Shown in pieces: positions 1-10,414 of a DNA stretch of 64,000 nucleotides; positions within the stretch are counted from its first letter, which is position 1; every line of letters begins with the position of its first letter. Origin of the DNA: Desulfovibrio psychrotolerans (GTDB taxonomy: Bacteria; Desulfobacterota; Desulfovibrionia; Desulfovibrionales; Desulfovibrionaceae); contig NZ_BLVP01000008.1 in NCBI RefSeq assembly GCF_013340305.1, positions 545,408 through 609,407 of the forward strand. The letters run 5' to 3'. A model generated the notes under the pieces. It saw only the letters and a list, made by a program, of their open reading frames with translations. It made no database searches and was not told the DNA's origin. The position numbers and the translations under genes are program-made.

Positions 1-230
1 TATCTGGACAATTCTTCAGTCCAGACCGCAGCTCCCGAACCGCTTGTGAAATGCGTGAGCACATAGCGGTAGGCGGTCTGGAAGGTGATAAAGGCGATGA
101 TGGACAGCAGGCCGGCCACGAGAAATATCTTCTCGAAGTTGTTGTCCAGCCAGAGCCATGCCTTTTTCAGGGCAGATGCGTCGGTCGTATCGTTAATGGG
201 CATTGTGTTGCAGATAATTTCCTGGCTCAT
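1..230 (-). CDS. dctQ: TRAP transporter small membrane subunit DctQ (3' part outside window)
   Basis: Only the first 76 codons are present; the gene reads leftward off the window start. Translation begins MSQEIICNTM, contains a hydrophobic helix (IFLVAGLLSIIAFITF) and then the segment VWTEELSR, which is typical of the DctQ family of tripartite ATP-independent periplasmic transporters. A good Shine-Dalgarno (GGGAGG) lies 4 bases before the ATG. It follows dctP in the same direction across a 215-base gap, so dctP is the first gene and dctQ the second of a dctPQM operon, with dctM expected beyond the edge. In the cytoplasmic membrane DctQ pairs with DctM to move the solute delivered by DctP. Next to islA the likely substrate is isethionate (inference). 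Confidence 0.88.
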   Translation of the reverse strand, partial: MSQEIICNTMPINDTTDASALKKAWLWLDNNFEKIFLVAGLLSIIAFITFQTAYRYVLTHFTSGSGAAVWTEELSR

Positions 231-410
231 AAAGCCTCCCTCAACCCGGATAGGCCGGGACCGTGTTCCTGTGTCTGTCCACGCAGGCCGGTGGCTGCCG
301 CATTGCGGGCATAACGCCGCCGGTTAGCCGGGACGGGCACCCCTTTCCCGCTCATGCCGGGAATCTGTTATCTCTTACCCGCCCCGGCAGCGGGGCGGGC
401 AGGAACAAGG

Positions 411-440
411 CTGCCCGCTTTTCCGGAGAAAAGCGGGCAG
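411..440 (-). other. Intercistronic hairpin between dctP and dctQ
   Basis: A perfect 13-bp stem (CTGCCCGCTTTTC at 411-423 with its complement at 428-440) lies 5 bases beyond the dctP stop codon. A second GC-only stem (CCCGCCCC at 378-385, partner 392-399) follows. There is no clean T-run, so this looks less like a full terminator than a partial terminator or 3'-end stabiliser that keeps periplasmic binding protein mRNA in excess over membrane subunit mRNA. Confidence 0.6.
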
Positions 441-445
441 GGGGG

Positions 446-1933
<1,488 letters not shown>

Positions 1934-1950
1934 TCAGCGTGTTGCGATGT

Positions 1951-1967
1951 TTGGCACAAACCGTGCT
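1951..1967 (+). promoter_or_regulatory. Sigma-54 promoter for islA
   Basis: TTGGCACAAACCGTGCT has GG and GC separated by 10 bases. The -24 element TGGCAC is perfect and the -12 element is GTGC instead of TTGC. It lies about 155 bases before the islA ATG, leaving a leader of roughly 145 bases. Confidence 0.65.
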
Positions 1968-2121
1968 CACAGGGTTTTCAAAGCGGGCGGGAGTTCCGCA
2001 AGGCACAAGCCCCGCAGTACACGCACCAGCCTGACACACGCGTAAACCGCACAGGGCATGGTGGCAAACTGGGCGCAGAGTCCAAGCTTCGTAACACCAA
2101 AAATAGTCCAGGAGTATTCGC

Positions 2122-4617
2122 ATGACAAGAATCACGTGTGCGTGCATGTCGCCGCAGGAACAGCGTCTGCATGATAAGATCGCGGGCAAGGAAGACAAAT
2201 TCCGCAAGACGCACAGCCGCGTCTTTAAGCTGCTTGAGCGTTTTGACGGCCAGAAGCCGCGCATAGACATTGAACGCGCTCTGTATTTCACCCAGTCCAT
2301 GAAGCAGACTGAGGGCCAGCCGCTGGTACTGCGCTGGGCCAAGGCGCTTAAGCACATTGCTGAAAACATGACCGTCTATGTGCAGGAAGACCAGCTGATT
2401 CTTGGCCGTGCAGGCTGCGACGGACGCTATGGTATTCTGTATCCCGAACTGGACGGCGACTTCCTTGACATTGCCGTGCGCGACCTGCCCACGCGCAAGC
2501 AGTCTCCCGCCACCATCACCCCCGAAGACGCCAAGATCGTCATCGAAGAAATCGCACCGTTCTGGAAAGGCAAGACCTACCACGAGGCGCTGAACGCCGC
2601 CCTGCCCCCGGAAGTGCACAAGCTCACCTACGATGATCCGCAGGGGCTGACCTCGCGTTTCATCGTCAACGAAACCTCTTCCTTCCGTTCATCCATCCAG
2701 TGGGTGCACGACTATGAAAAGATTCTCAAGCGCGGTTTCAACGGCATCCGTCAGGAGGCACTGGACAAGCTGGCAACGCTGGACCCGCTGAGCCCCGTGG
2801 ACAGCTGCGAGAAGAAGCCCTTCCTCGAAGCCGTGGTCATTGTGTGCGAAGCCATTGTGCTGTGGGCCAAGCGTCACGCCGTGGTCGCCCGCGAAGCAGC
2901 CGCAAAGGAAGCCGATCCCGCGCGCAAGCAGGAGCTGCTGCTTATGGCAGACATGGCCGAGCATGTGCCCGGCAACCCCGCCCGCAACTTCTATGAAGCC
3001 GTGCAGAGCCAGTGGTTCACCCAGATGTTCTCGCGCATAGAGCAGAAGACCGGCACCACCATTTCCAACGGCCGCATGGACCAGTACTTCTATCCTTTCT
3101 ACATCAAGGATATTGAAGCAGGCGTGCTGACCGAAGACAAGGCCATGGAACTGCTTGAGTGCATGTGGGTGGGCATGGCCGAATTCATCGACATGTACAT
3201 CTCTCCCACCGGCGGCGCCTTCAACGAAGGGTACGCACACTGGGAAGCAGTGACCGTGGGCGGCCAGACTCCGGACGGACGCGACGCCACCAACGAACTG
3301 ACTCACCTTATCCTCAAGTCCAAGCGCGAATTCCCGCTGCATTACCCGGACCTTGCGGCGCGTATCCATTCCCGTTCGCCGGAAGCCTACCTGTGGGACG
3401 TGGCGGAAACCATCAAGGACGGTTCCGGTTTCCCCAAGCTGATTAACGATGAAGAAATCGTGCCCCTCTACGTTTCCAAGGGCGCGACCTTTGAAGAGGC
3501 GCTGGACTACGCCGTTTCCGGCTGCACCGAAGCGCGTATGCCCAACCGCGATACCTACACCTCCGGCGGGGCCTACATCAACTTTGCCGCCGCTGTGGAA
3601 ATGGTGCTGCGCAACGGCCGTATGAAGAAGTTCGGCGACGAGCAGCTGGGTATGGAAACCGGCGACCCCAGAAACTTTGCCACGTGGGATGAGTTCTGGA
3701 ACGCCTATGTGCAGCAGCACCTGCTGTTCCTCAGAACCGCCTTTGTGCAGCAGTACCTCATCAACAACATCCGTGCCCGCCACTTTGCGCAGCCCATGGG
3801 TTCCGCCATGCACGACCTGTGCATGAAGCACTGCATGGACCTGCACCAGACTCATATTCCGGAAGGCATCAACCTCGGCTACTTCGAGTTCATGGGCCTG
3901 GGCACGGTGGTGGACTCCCTTTCGGCCATTAAGAAGCTTGTGTTTGAAGACAAGAAGCTGACCATGGACGAGATTCTCTCCGCCATCGACAACGACTTCG
4001 AAGGCTGCGAGGACGTGCATGCCATGCTGCGCTCCGCTCCCTGCTACGGCAACAACGACGAGTATGCAGACGCCATAGGCCGCGAGCTGGACCGCATTTC
4101 CGTGGAATACGGCGGCAAATACAGCAAGGAACTGGGCATTCACAACGACCTGCGTTACGTGCCCTTCACCTCGCATGTGCCCTTCGGCAAGGTGGTTTCC
4201 GCCACGCCCAACGGACGCAAGGGCTTTACCCCCCTGTCCGACGGCTCCTCCGCCTCTCATGGTGCAGACGTGAACGGCCCCACCGCCATTCTGCTCTCCA
4301 ACTACAACACCAAGAACATGAGCAAGCGCGACCGCGCGGCACGCATGCTGAACATCAAGTTCACCCCCAAGAGCCTTGAGGGTGAGCAGGGAACGGAAAA
4401 GCTGGTGTCGTTCATCCGCACCTTCTGCGACCTGAAGCTGTGGCATGTGCAGTTCAACGTCATTAACCGCGACACGCTCATTGCTGCCAAGAAGGACCCG
4501 CAGAAGTACCGCAACCTCATCGTGCGTATTGCGGGCTACAGCGCCTACTTTGTGGACCTGTCGCCCGACTTGCAGAATGACCTTATCGCACGCACCGAGC
4601 ATGAAGCGATAGCATAA
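2122..4617 (+). CDS. islA: Isethionate sulfite-lyase, glycyl radical enzyme
   Basis: 831 residues. It cleaves the C-S bond of isethionate to sulfite and acetaldehyde by glycyl radical chemistry, in the cytoplasm. With the ATG preceded by CAGGAG, the catalytic cysteine is C468 and the base E470 (motif GCTEAR), and the glycyl radical site is G805 (RIAGYSA). R189, Q193 and R678 also fall where I recall the sulfonate-binding residues of characterised Desulfovibrio/Bilophila IslA (IseG). This exact numbering supports both function and start. GCTE separates it from choline and diol lyases, which carry GCVE. The adjacent islB activase, TRAP transporter and sigma-54 activator complete the pathway. 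Sulfite would feed dissimilatory sulfite reduction and acetaldehyde would go to acetyl-CoA or ethanol; those genes are not in the window. Confidence 0.95.
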   Translation: MTRITCACMSPQEQRLHDKIAGKEDKFRKTHSRVFKLLERFDGQKPRIDIERALYFTQSMKQTEGQPLVLRWAKALKHIAENMTVYVQEDQLILGRAGCDGRYGILYPELDGDFLDIAVRDLPTRKQSPATITPEDAKIVIEEIAPFWKGKTYHEALNAALPPEVHKLTYDDPQGLTSRFIVNETSSFRSSIQWVHDYEKILKRGFNGIRQEALDKLATLDPLSPVDSCEKKPFLEAVVIVCEAIVLWAKRHAVVAREAAAKEADPARKQELLLMADMAEHVPGNPARNFYEAVQSQWFTQMFSRIEQKTGTTISNGRMDQYFYPFYIKDIEAGVLTEDKAMELLECMWVGMAEFIDMYISPTGGAFNEGYAHWEAVTVGGQTPDGRDATNELTHLILKSKREFPLHYPDLAARIHSRSPEAYLWDVAETIKDGSGFPKLINDEEIVPLYVSKGATFEEALDYAVSGCTEARMPNRDTYTSGGAYINFAAAVEMVLRNGRMKKFGDEQLGMETGDPRNFATWDEFWNAYVQQHLLFLRTAFVQQYLINNIRARHFAQPMGSAMHDLCMKHCMDLHQTHIPEGINLGYFEFMGLGTVVDSLSAIKKLVFEDKKLTMDEILSAIDNDFEGCEDVHAMLRSAPCYGNNDEYADAIGRELDRISVEYGGKYSKELGIHNDLRYVPFTSHVPFGKVVSATPNGRKGFTPLSDGSSASHGADVNGPTAILLSNYNTKNMSKRDRAARMLNIKFTPKSLEGEQGTEKLVSFIRTFCDLKLWHVQFNVINRDTLIAAKKDPQKYRNLIVRIAGYSAYFVDLSPDLQNDLIARTEHEAIA

Positions 4618-4657
4618 CCTCCTCCGCCATCCGGTAACTCCCGGCAACACACGGCAA

Positions 4658-4687
4658 GCGGGGCGGGCCGATAACGGCCCGTCCCGC
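4658..4687 (+). other. Hairpin between islA and islB
   Basis: A 13-bp stem (4658-4670 with 4675-4687, one G-T pair) around the loop ATAA lies 40 bases after the islA stop and 75 before islB. No T-run follows, so read-through into islB is expected. It probably lowers islB expression relative to islA or protects the islA 3' end, in keeping with an activase needed in small amounts. Confidence 0.6.
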
Positions 4688-4762
4688 GCTGCCTGATGGA
4701 GCAGGGGGTGCGCGTTGCCCCGCCCCGGAGTCCCAACCATTCTCAGCCAGCCAGAGGGAAGC

Positions 4763-5710
4763 ATGAGCGTTCTTGAAGACAAGAAGAAACGAGGCATAGT
4801 ATTCAATATTCAGAAATACTCGGTGCATGACGGGCCGGGCATACGCACCATCGTGTTCCTGAAGGGCTGCCCCCTTGCCTGCCGCTGGTGCAGCAACCCG
4901 GAATCGCAGCAGCGGGAGCCGGAACTGGCGTATCACACCGGGCGGTGCCTCACCTTTGCCAAGTGTACGCGCTGCCTGCAGGCCTGCCTGCGGGGTGCCA
5001 TCATACGCGAACCGGACGATACCCTGCGCATAGACCGCGCGCTGTGCGAGGGCTGCCCCAAGCATTGTGCCGAAGCCTGCCCCGCGCAGGGCCTCATCGT
5101 CTACGGGCAGGAACGCACTGTGGATGATGTGCTCAAGGTGGTGGAGCAGGACGCGGCCTTTTATACCCGTTCCAGCGGCGGCCTTACCCTTTCCGGCGGC
5201 GAGCCGCTCATGCAGGCCGAATATGTGCTTGCCCTGCTGCGCGAGGCACGCAGGCGCAGAATAAAGACCGCCGTGGAAACCTGCGGCATGGTGCCGTGGA
5301 AGACCATGGAGGCCGCGGCTCCCTATCTGAATTACATCCTCTACGACATCAAGCATATGGACAGCGCCATGCATGAGGAGCATACCGGATGCCCCAACGC
5401 GCTGATTCTGGACAATTTCCGCAAGCTGATGGAACTGGTGCCCGATACCCCCGTGCTTGCCCGTACCCCCATCATTCCCGGTTTTAACGACACGGAAGAA
5501 GCAGTGGCAGCCATTGCGGAATTTCTGCGGCCGTACCCTGCGGTGCGGTATGAGATGCTGCCCTATCACCGGCTGGGAACGCAGAAGTATGTGTTCCTTG
5601 ACCGTACGCCGCCCATGGCGGATGTGACGCTGGGCAAGGATGTCATGCCCAGGCTGGTTGCTGTTGCACGGGGCATTCTGGGCGACAGGGTCGAGGCAGC
5701 GCACGCCTAG
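4763..5710 (+). CDS. islB: Isethionate lyase-activating radical-SAM enzyme
   Basis: 315 residues. It is a glycyl radical enzyme activase: it uses SAM and a [4Fe-4S] cluster to install the radical on G805 of IslA. The radical-SAM cysteines are C36, C40 and C43 (GCPLACRWC, the CX3CX2C spacing of activases), and a ferredoxin-like insert follows with two cysteine groups (CTRCLQAC and CEGCPKHC). SGGEPL is the SAM-binding GGE motif. The start ATG at 4763 is chosen because GAGGGA precedes it and residues SVLEDKKKRG lead straight into the conserved core; the longer frame from 4715 has no ribosome site. Function as the IslA partner is inferred from adjacency and family. Confidence 0.93.
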   Translation: MSVLEDKKKRGIVFNIQKYSVHDGPGIRTIVFLKGCPLACRWCSNPESQQREPELAYHTGRCLTFAKCTRCLQACLRGAIIREPDDTLRIDRALCEGCPKHCAEACPAQGLIVYGQERTVDDVLKVVEQDAAFYTRSSGGLTLSGGEPLMQAEYVLALLREARRRRIKTAVETCGMVPWKTMEAAAPYLNYILYDIKHMDSAMHEEHTGCPNALILDNFRKLMELVPDTPVLARTPIIPGFNDTEEAVAAIAEFLRPYPAVRYEMLPYHRLGTQKYVFLDRTPPMADVTLGKDVMPRLVAVARGILGDRVEAAHA

Positions 5711-5862
5711 TCTGCCGCAGCCGGAGACAGCACGGGCGGGCGAACGTGCCTGCGAGCCTGCCCGTGCTCCGGCAGCAGGGCATATGTGACGAAGGGAGAG
5801 GCGGCCCGCAAGGGTTGCCTTTTTCCAACACCCGTGACAAGGGAGCCTGACGAGGGAGCCCC

Positions 5863-7257
5863 ATGGTACACCGTTCCGCGAACATTCTTGCCAAACATTT
5901 CGAGAGCATTCTCGATGCCCTGCCCGACGGGGTGTTTATCTCCGATGCCTCAGGCGTGGCGTTGCGGGTGAACCGCATGTATGAGCAGCTTACCGGGCTG
6001 AAGCAGGACTACGTGCAGGGCAAGCAGGTGCGCACGCTGGTGGAGGAGGGGGTTTTCGACCGGGTGCTCAATCCGGAGATCGTGCGAACGGGAAGGCCCG
6101 CCACCCATGTGCAGCAGTTGCAGGACGGTAAGCGGCTGGTGCTTTCCGGTTTTCCCGTGTTCAACGAGGCAGGGGACCTGCGGCTTGTGGTCACTTTTGT
6201 CCGCGACATTACCATGATTACGCGGATAAATGAGCAGATGGAGGAGCAGCGCCAGCTCATCGACCAGTTCCACAAGCAGATGGCCTATCTTGCCAACGAG
6301 CAGAACCGCGCCCTTGCTCCCGTGTTCGAAAGCCACGCCATGCGCGCGGTGGTGGACATGCTGGAGACCGTGGCACCCACGGATGCCTCCATTCTCATTC
6401 TGGGAGAAACAGGAGTGGGCAAGGACGTGTTTGCCCGTCTTACCCACGCCAAAAGCGCCCGCAAGGATAAGATTTTTCTTAAGGTGGACTGCGGCGGCAT
6501 TTCGGAAACCCTTACGGAGTCGGAGATGTTCGGGTATATGCCCGGCGCGTTTACGGGGGCTTCCAGTAAGGGCAAGGCCGGGTTCTTTGAACTGGCGGAA
6601 GGCGGTACGGTCTTTCTGGATGAAATAGGCGAATTGCCCCTTTCCATGCAGACAAGGCTGCTGCGGGTGCTGCAGGACCGCGAGATCATGCGCGTGGGCG
6701 GAACCCGCCCCACCAAGGTGGATGTGCGCATTATCGCCGCCACCAACAAGAATCTGGCGGAATGCGTGGAGGCGGGCACCTTCCGGCGCGACCTCTACTA
6801 TCGGCTGAACGTGGCGGAGGTGACCATTCCCGCCCTGCGGGACCGTGCGGAAGACATCCGCCCTCTGGTTGAGCATTTCCTGCGTCATTATTCCACCAAG
6901 TACCACAAGAGTCTGGCCATGATGGAGGTTGTGCACGGCATCCTTTCCGGGTACCAGTGGCCCGGCAACGTGCGCGAACTGCAGAACATGGTGCACGGTC
7001 TGGTCATCACCCACAAGGGGCCGCTCATCTCCCCCCGGGATCTGCCATCGCACATCGTGGAGGACAATGCGCGGGAACAGTCCTATGCCGACCTCATCCT
7101 CGGGGGCGGAAGACCGCTGAAAAGCATTGTTGCCGAAATGGAGCGCGATCTGCTGCGGCAGGCCATTGAGTTTCACGGCTCGGTGCAGAAGGTGGCGGAG
7201 GTGTTTCAGGTGGACCGCAGCACCATCTTCCGCAAAATTCAGAAAGCGGACTCATGA
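5863..7257 (+). CDS. PAS-domain sigma-54-dependent activator (probable regulator of isl/dct)
   Basis: 464 residues, start ATG after GAGGGAG. Order of parts: an N-terminal PAS sensor (about 10-120), a short coiled linker, an AAA+ domain with Walker A GETGVGKD near 183, the sigma-54-contacting GAFTGA loop near 228, Walker B VFLDEIGEL near 250, and a C-terminal Fis-type helix-turn-helix ending the protein (KVAEVFQVDRSTIFRKIQ). It has no receiver domain, so it probably responds to a small molecule or redox cue through PAS. It lies directly downstream of islB and is the obvious activator for the paired -24/-12 promoters upstream of islA and dctP. Target and ligand are inference. Confidence 0.9.
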   Translation: MVHRSANILAKHFESILDALPDGVFISDASGVALRVNRMYEQLTGLKQDYVQGKQVRTLVEEGVFDRVLNPEIVRTGRPATHVQQLQDGKRLVLSGFPVFNEAGDLRLVVTFVRDITMITRINEQMEEQRQLIDQFHKQMAYLANEQNRALAPVFESHAMRAVVDMLETVAPTDASILILGETGVGKDVFARLTHAKSARKDKIFLKVDCGGISETLTESEMFGYMPGAFTGASSKGKAGFFELAEGGTVFLDEIGELPLSMQTRLLRVLQDREIMRVGGTRPTKVDVRIIAATNKNLAECVEAGTFRRDLYYRLNVAEVTIPALRDRAEDIRPLVEHFLRHYSTKYHKSLAMMEVVHGILSGYQWPGNVRELQNMVHGLVITHKGPLISPRDLPSHIVEDNAREQSYADLILGGGRPLKSIVAEMERDLLRQAIEFHGSVQKVAEVFQVDRSTIFRKIQKADS

Positions 7258-7390
7258 ATTTGTGAGAACCCGCGAAGCATGAATGGTGGCGATTCCCGAA
7301 TTTCCGGCAGGGCAGGCCGGCAGTCGGGAGCTGCTTCTGTTTTTTCCGTATATCCCCCCGGAACACATTACTCTGCAAACGGATACATGC

Positions 7391-8119
7391 ATGTTTGAAA
7401 CCGGACTTTCCCTTACCACCTATGCGCTTGCCTTCGGAACCGTTTTTCTGGGTGCCCTTGCACAGGGCGTGGCGGGATTCGGCCTTGCCCTTATCATCGG
7501 GCCGCTGCTGGTGCTGATAAGCCCTGTTTTCCTGCCCGGCCCGGTGGTTTTGCTTGTGGCCGTCATCACATCCGTAATGGCCATACGGGGACGCAGCAAT
7601 ATTGAGCCGCGCAACGTGCGCCGCACCATAGGCGGGTATCTTGCCGGTACTGTTGTTGCTGCCATGCTGCTGAGCAACCTGCCCCCGCGGGAGACAGGTC
7701 TGCTGCTCGGCGGGTTGATTCTTGCGGCTGTGGGCATGAGCGTTTCCGGCATTTCGCTGCCCGCCACGGGGCGGGTGCTGTTTTCCGCAGGGATATTCGG
7801 GGGCCTTATGGGCACTGTGAGCGGCGTGGGGTTGCCGCCCGTGGCCCTTGTGTTGCAGAACGAGCCGGGGCCGAGGCTGCGCGGCACCCTTGCCTGTGTG
7901 GGGTTTATCTCCATCCTCATGGCGGTGGTCGCCCTTTCGCTGGTGGGCCGTATAGGACAGACCGAACTGCTGCTTGCCGCCATGCTGACACCGGCGGTGC
8001 TGCTTGGCTATATGGCATCCATTCCCGTTGCCGCATACTGTGATGCGGGCTACACCCGTCCCGCCGTTTTTCTGCTCTCTGCCGTCAGCGCGGTTACGCT
8101 TATCGTGCGGAGCGTGTAG
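7391..8119 (+). CDS. TauE/SafE-family membrane protein
   Basis: 242 residues from the ATG at 7391; an in-frame ATG at 7283 would add 36 residues lacking a hydrophobic character, and neither start has a strong ribosome site. About seven to eight hydrophobic segments with small-residue repeats (GALAQGVAGFG, GGLMGTVSGVG) match the TauE/SafE anion exporter family. Members of this family near sulfonate-degrading genes are proposed sulfite or sulfonate exporters. Here it follows the islAB regulator, so sulfite overflow or a C2-sulfonate are reasonable substrates (inference). It could form the last gene of the islAB-regulator unit. Confidence 0.82.
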   Translation: MFETGLSLTTYALAFGTVFLGALAQGVAGFGLALIIGPLLVLISPVFLPGPVVLLVAVITSVMAIRGRSNIEPRNVRRTIGGYLAGTVVAAMLLSNLPPRETGLLLGGLILAAVGMSVSGISLPATGRVLFSAGIFGGLMGTVSGVGLPPVALVLQNEPGPRLRGTLACVGFISILMAVVALSLVGRIGQTELLLAAMLTPAVLLGYMASIPVAAYCDAGYTRPAVFLLSAVSAVTLIVRSV

Positions 8120-9070
8120 CTCCTGAATCCGCACTGTGCTCGGACATTCCGCAAGCTCCTTCCGGACCGCATGCCGGCACCACGGTACCCTCCCCATTCT
8201 TAGTGGCCTGAAAAGCAAAGGCTGTGCAGCCGTTCTGATTTTCCGGGCGGGAGAGATGCTCCCGGTCTTCATGTGGGGGCGCATCCCCTGTTGGCAAAAC
8301 ATTCCCCTAGGTGGAATGTTTTTGTTGTTTTGCAGGGGGCGACGGGAGTGTCGCTCTTTCGGCCCGCAGAAGCATCCCGTATGTGTCGCCATGGAAGGGC
8401 GTTTCGCTAAGAGCGCGGTGATTCCCTCTGCACTGTGCTGATACCATTCATTTTTCTTTGGACAGCTTCCGGTTTTTCAGGGCGCGCAGGTCATCGGGTG
8501 GGGATGCCTGTATTTGATAATGCGACAGGTGTGACCTGTTGGCGCATGTCCATGGCAGGAGGCGGCCAACCGGGGTGTATGGGGCAGCTGAATAATTTAT
8601 CTGACGAAGTATGAAAAATTACATGGTGTTATGATTTAGATTCCCCTTATGGGGAAAGTGGAAAAAGGTGTTGACTTTTCCCTGCGGGGAAGGGGGTATT
8701 TTCATAAAACGCAGGCCGGATGCCGCATGTTTCTGCCCTGCGGGGCAGGGAGCGGCCAAAGGTTTGCCACCCGTCTGCCAAGGCACTATGCAGAGATGCC
8801 GCCGGGTGCGCCTGTGCCGGGGCGTGTCTTCTGCCGCACGGGCAATGGCACAATGTTGTGCTTTGTGCGGCATGAATGTGGGCGGCCCTGATGTGGACGG
8901 AAGGGGACGGAAAGGATTTTTCAACAGTCAGGTGGGGCTGCTGCCGGAGCAGGCCTGATGGCCTGATGGCATGTGGTTTTGGTTTCTTCCGCCATGCCTG
9001 TTGCCGGAGTAATCCGGGCAGCGGGGGCGGTGGTGAAGCGGCCCGGTGACATACCGGAAAGGGCAGAACC
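8120..9070. other. 950-base non-coding gap between TauE/SafE gene and pduS
   Basis: No frame on either strand looks like a gene. It contains an AT-closed hairpin (8296-8322), an AT-rich stretch around 8590-8640, and three short hairpins in a row: 8641-8656 (TTCCCC/GGGGAA), 8678-8691 (TTCCC/GGGAA) and 8733-8748 (CTGCCC/GGGCAG), the last two with the same TGCG loop. A TTGACT at 8671 has no well-spaced -10. No -24/-12 element was seen for pduST. Confidence 0.6.
8296..8322 (+). terminator. Hairpin, possible terminator after the TauE/SafE gene
   Basis: A 10-bp perfect stem, AAAACATTCC (8296-8305) with GGAATGTTTT (8313-8322), loop CCTAGGT, followed by TGTTGTTTT. It is AT-rich at its base and could act in both directions. 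It lies 177 bases after the stop codon, so a role as an operator cannot be excluded. Confidence 0.45.
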
Positions 9071-10396
9071 ATGCGAGAGCATATAGTTGATACGATACGA
9101 AGCGCAGGGGTAGTGGGAGCTGGCGGAGCCGGTCTGCCTACCCATGTGAAGGCCGCTGCAACGGTGGATACCGTTCTGGTAAACGGGGCTTCCTGTGAGC
9201 CGTTGCTGGCGAGTGACCCGTATCTTCTTGAGTCGGAAGTGGAAACCGTGGTGCGCGGGCTGGAAGCCGTGATGGAATGCACCGGCGCGAGTCGCGGTGT
9301 CATCTGCCTGAAGGCGAAGCACGGCAAGGCGATGGAAGCGGTAAAGGCCGCCGTTGCGAAAGCGGCAGGCGGCAGGCTGGACGTTTTTGCGCTGAAGGAT
9401 TTCTATCCGGCCGGTGATGAGCATGTGCTGGTGCATGAGGTGCTGGGACGTACTGTGCCGGAACGCGGCATTCCCCTGCAGGTGGGGGCCGTGGTGAGCA
9501 ACGTGGAGACCCTGTTTAATGTTGCCCGGGCCATGCAGGGTGCGCCTGTTACCCATCGGTATCTCACGGTGACGGGAGCGGTGCGTAATCCCATGGTGGT
9601 GAAGGTGCCCGTGGGCACGCCCGTGGCCGATGTCATTGCCTTTGCCGGCGGGGCCGCCATTTCCGAGTACCGCATTGTGGACGGTGGCCCCATGATGGGC
9701 CGCGTGCTGCCGGAGGGTAACCCGTCCGTGACCAAGACCACCAGCGGGCTGCTTCTGCTGCCGTCGGACCATACCGTGGTGGCGGGCAAGAGCATGGACC
9801 CGGTCCGGCTGCGCCGCATAACCAATACCGTGTGCTGCCAGTGTACCCGCTGTACCGATCTGTGTCCCAGAAACCTGCTGGGGCACACCCTGCACCCGCA
9901 CCGGCTTATGCGCATCCCGGATACGCTGGTGGCTAGCAGTCCGGTTGCCAGAGAGGCGTTGCTTTGTTCCGAATGCGGGCTGTGCGAGAAGTTTGCCTGC
10001 CCCATGCAGGTATCTCCCAGAGAGGTCAACGCCCAGATCAAGAAGGTGCTCATGGCGGCCGGTGTGAAATGGGAATCCGCCGGGGAGGAATTGCGGGGGA
10101 ATGCCTTCCGCGTTGTCCGGCAGGTGCCCACCTCGCGGTTGCTGCAGAGGCTTGATCTTGAGCGGTATGACGCGCATCCGGCCTATGCCGGGGAATTTAC
10201 ACCCTCTGTTGTGCGCATTCGTCTGGGGCAGCATATCGGCGCACCCGCGCAATGCGTGGTGGCAACGGGCGACCGCGTACGCTGCGGGGACCTGATAGGC
10301 GAGATTCCGGAAAAGGCCATGGGAGCCCGGGTTCACGCCAGCATGGACGGCGTGGTGGAAGCCATCTGCGATGGCGTGGTAACAATCAGGGCTTGA
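9071..10396 (+). CDS. pduS: PduS-type flavin/iron-sulfur reductase of microcompartments (RnfC-like)
   Basis: 441 residues. The N-terminal RnfC-like part holds GAGGAGLPTHVK (about 15-26, flavin/NADH site region); a SLBB-like segment follows (about 155-200), then two [4Fe-4S] motifs: CCQCTRCTDLC (about 255) and CSECGLCEKFAC (about 300). The C-terminal tail resembles a barrel-sandwich fold. PduS proteins reduce cobalamin or pass electrons across a microcompartment shell, working with PduT. RnfC is a weaker alternative: no rnfDGEAB genes follow and a pduT gene does. It is separated from pduT by 18 bases. Placed near isethionate lyase it might serve acetaldehyde redox chemistry, but no direct evidence links them. 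Confidence 0.85.
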   Translation: MREHIVDTIRSAGVVGAGGAGLPTHVKAAATVDTVLVNGASCEPLLASDPYLLESEVETVVRGLEAVMECTGASRGVICLKAKHGKAMEAVKAAVAKAAGGRLDVFALKDFYPAGDEHVLVHEVLGRTVPERGIPLQVGAVVSNVETLFNVARAMQGAPVTHRYLTVTGAVRNPMVVKVPVGTPVADVIAFAGGAAISEYRIVDGGPMMGRVLPEGNPSVTKTTSGLLLLPSDHTVVAGKSMDPVRLRRITNTVCCQCTRCTDLCPRNLLGHTLHPHRLMRIPDTLVASSPVAREALLCSECGLCEKFACPMQVSPREVNAQIKKVLMAAGVKWESAGEELRGNAFRVVRQVPTSRLLQRLDLERYDAHPAYAGEFTPSVVRIRLGQHIGAPAQCVVATGDRVRCGDLIGEIPEKAMGARVHASMDGVVEAICDGVVTIRA

Positions 10397-10414
10397 TAGG
10401 AGCAGGTGAAGGAT

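Noticed and set aside
2689-4806. 705-codon minus-strand open frame opposite islA
   Set aside because: It is an antisense shadow of GC-rich codon bias: composition rich in H, V, G and R, no ribosome site and no recognisable domain, while the plus strand encodes IslA with all active-site residues.
8619-9327. Possible small gene in the gap before pduS (frames on both strands)
   Set aside because: No ribosome site, Pro/His/Arg-rich translations, and the frames overlap the hairpin cluster and the pduS start.
9071-10396. RnfC of a Rnf complex
   Set aside because: The protein is RnfC-like, but a PduT shell protein follows and none of rnfD, G, E, A or B is present; PduS explains both the sequence and context better.
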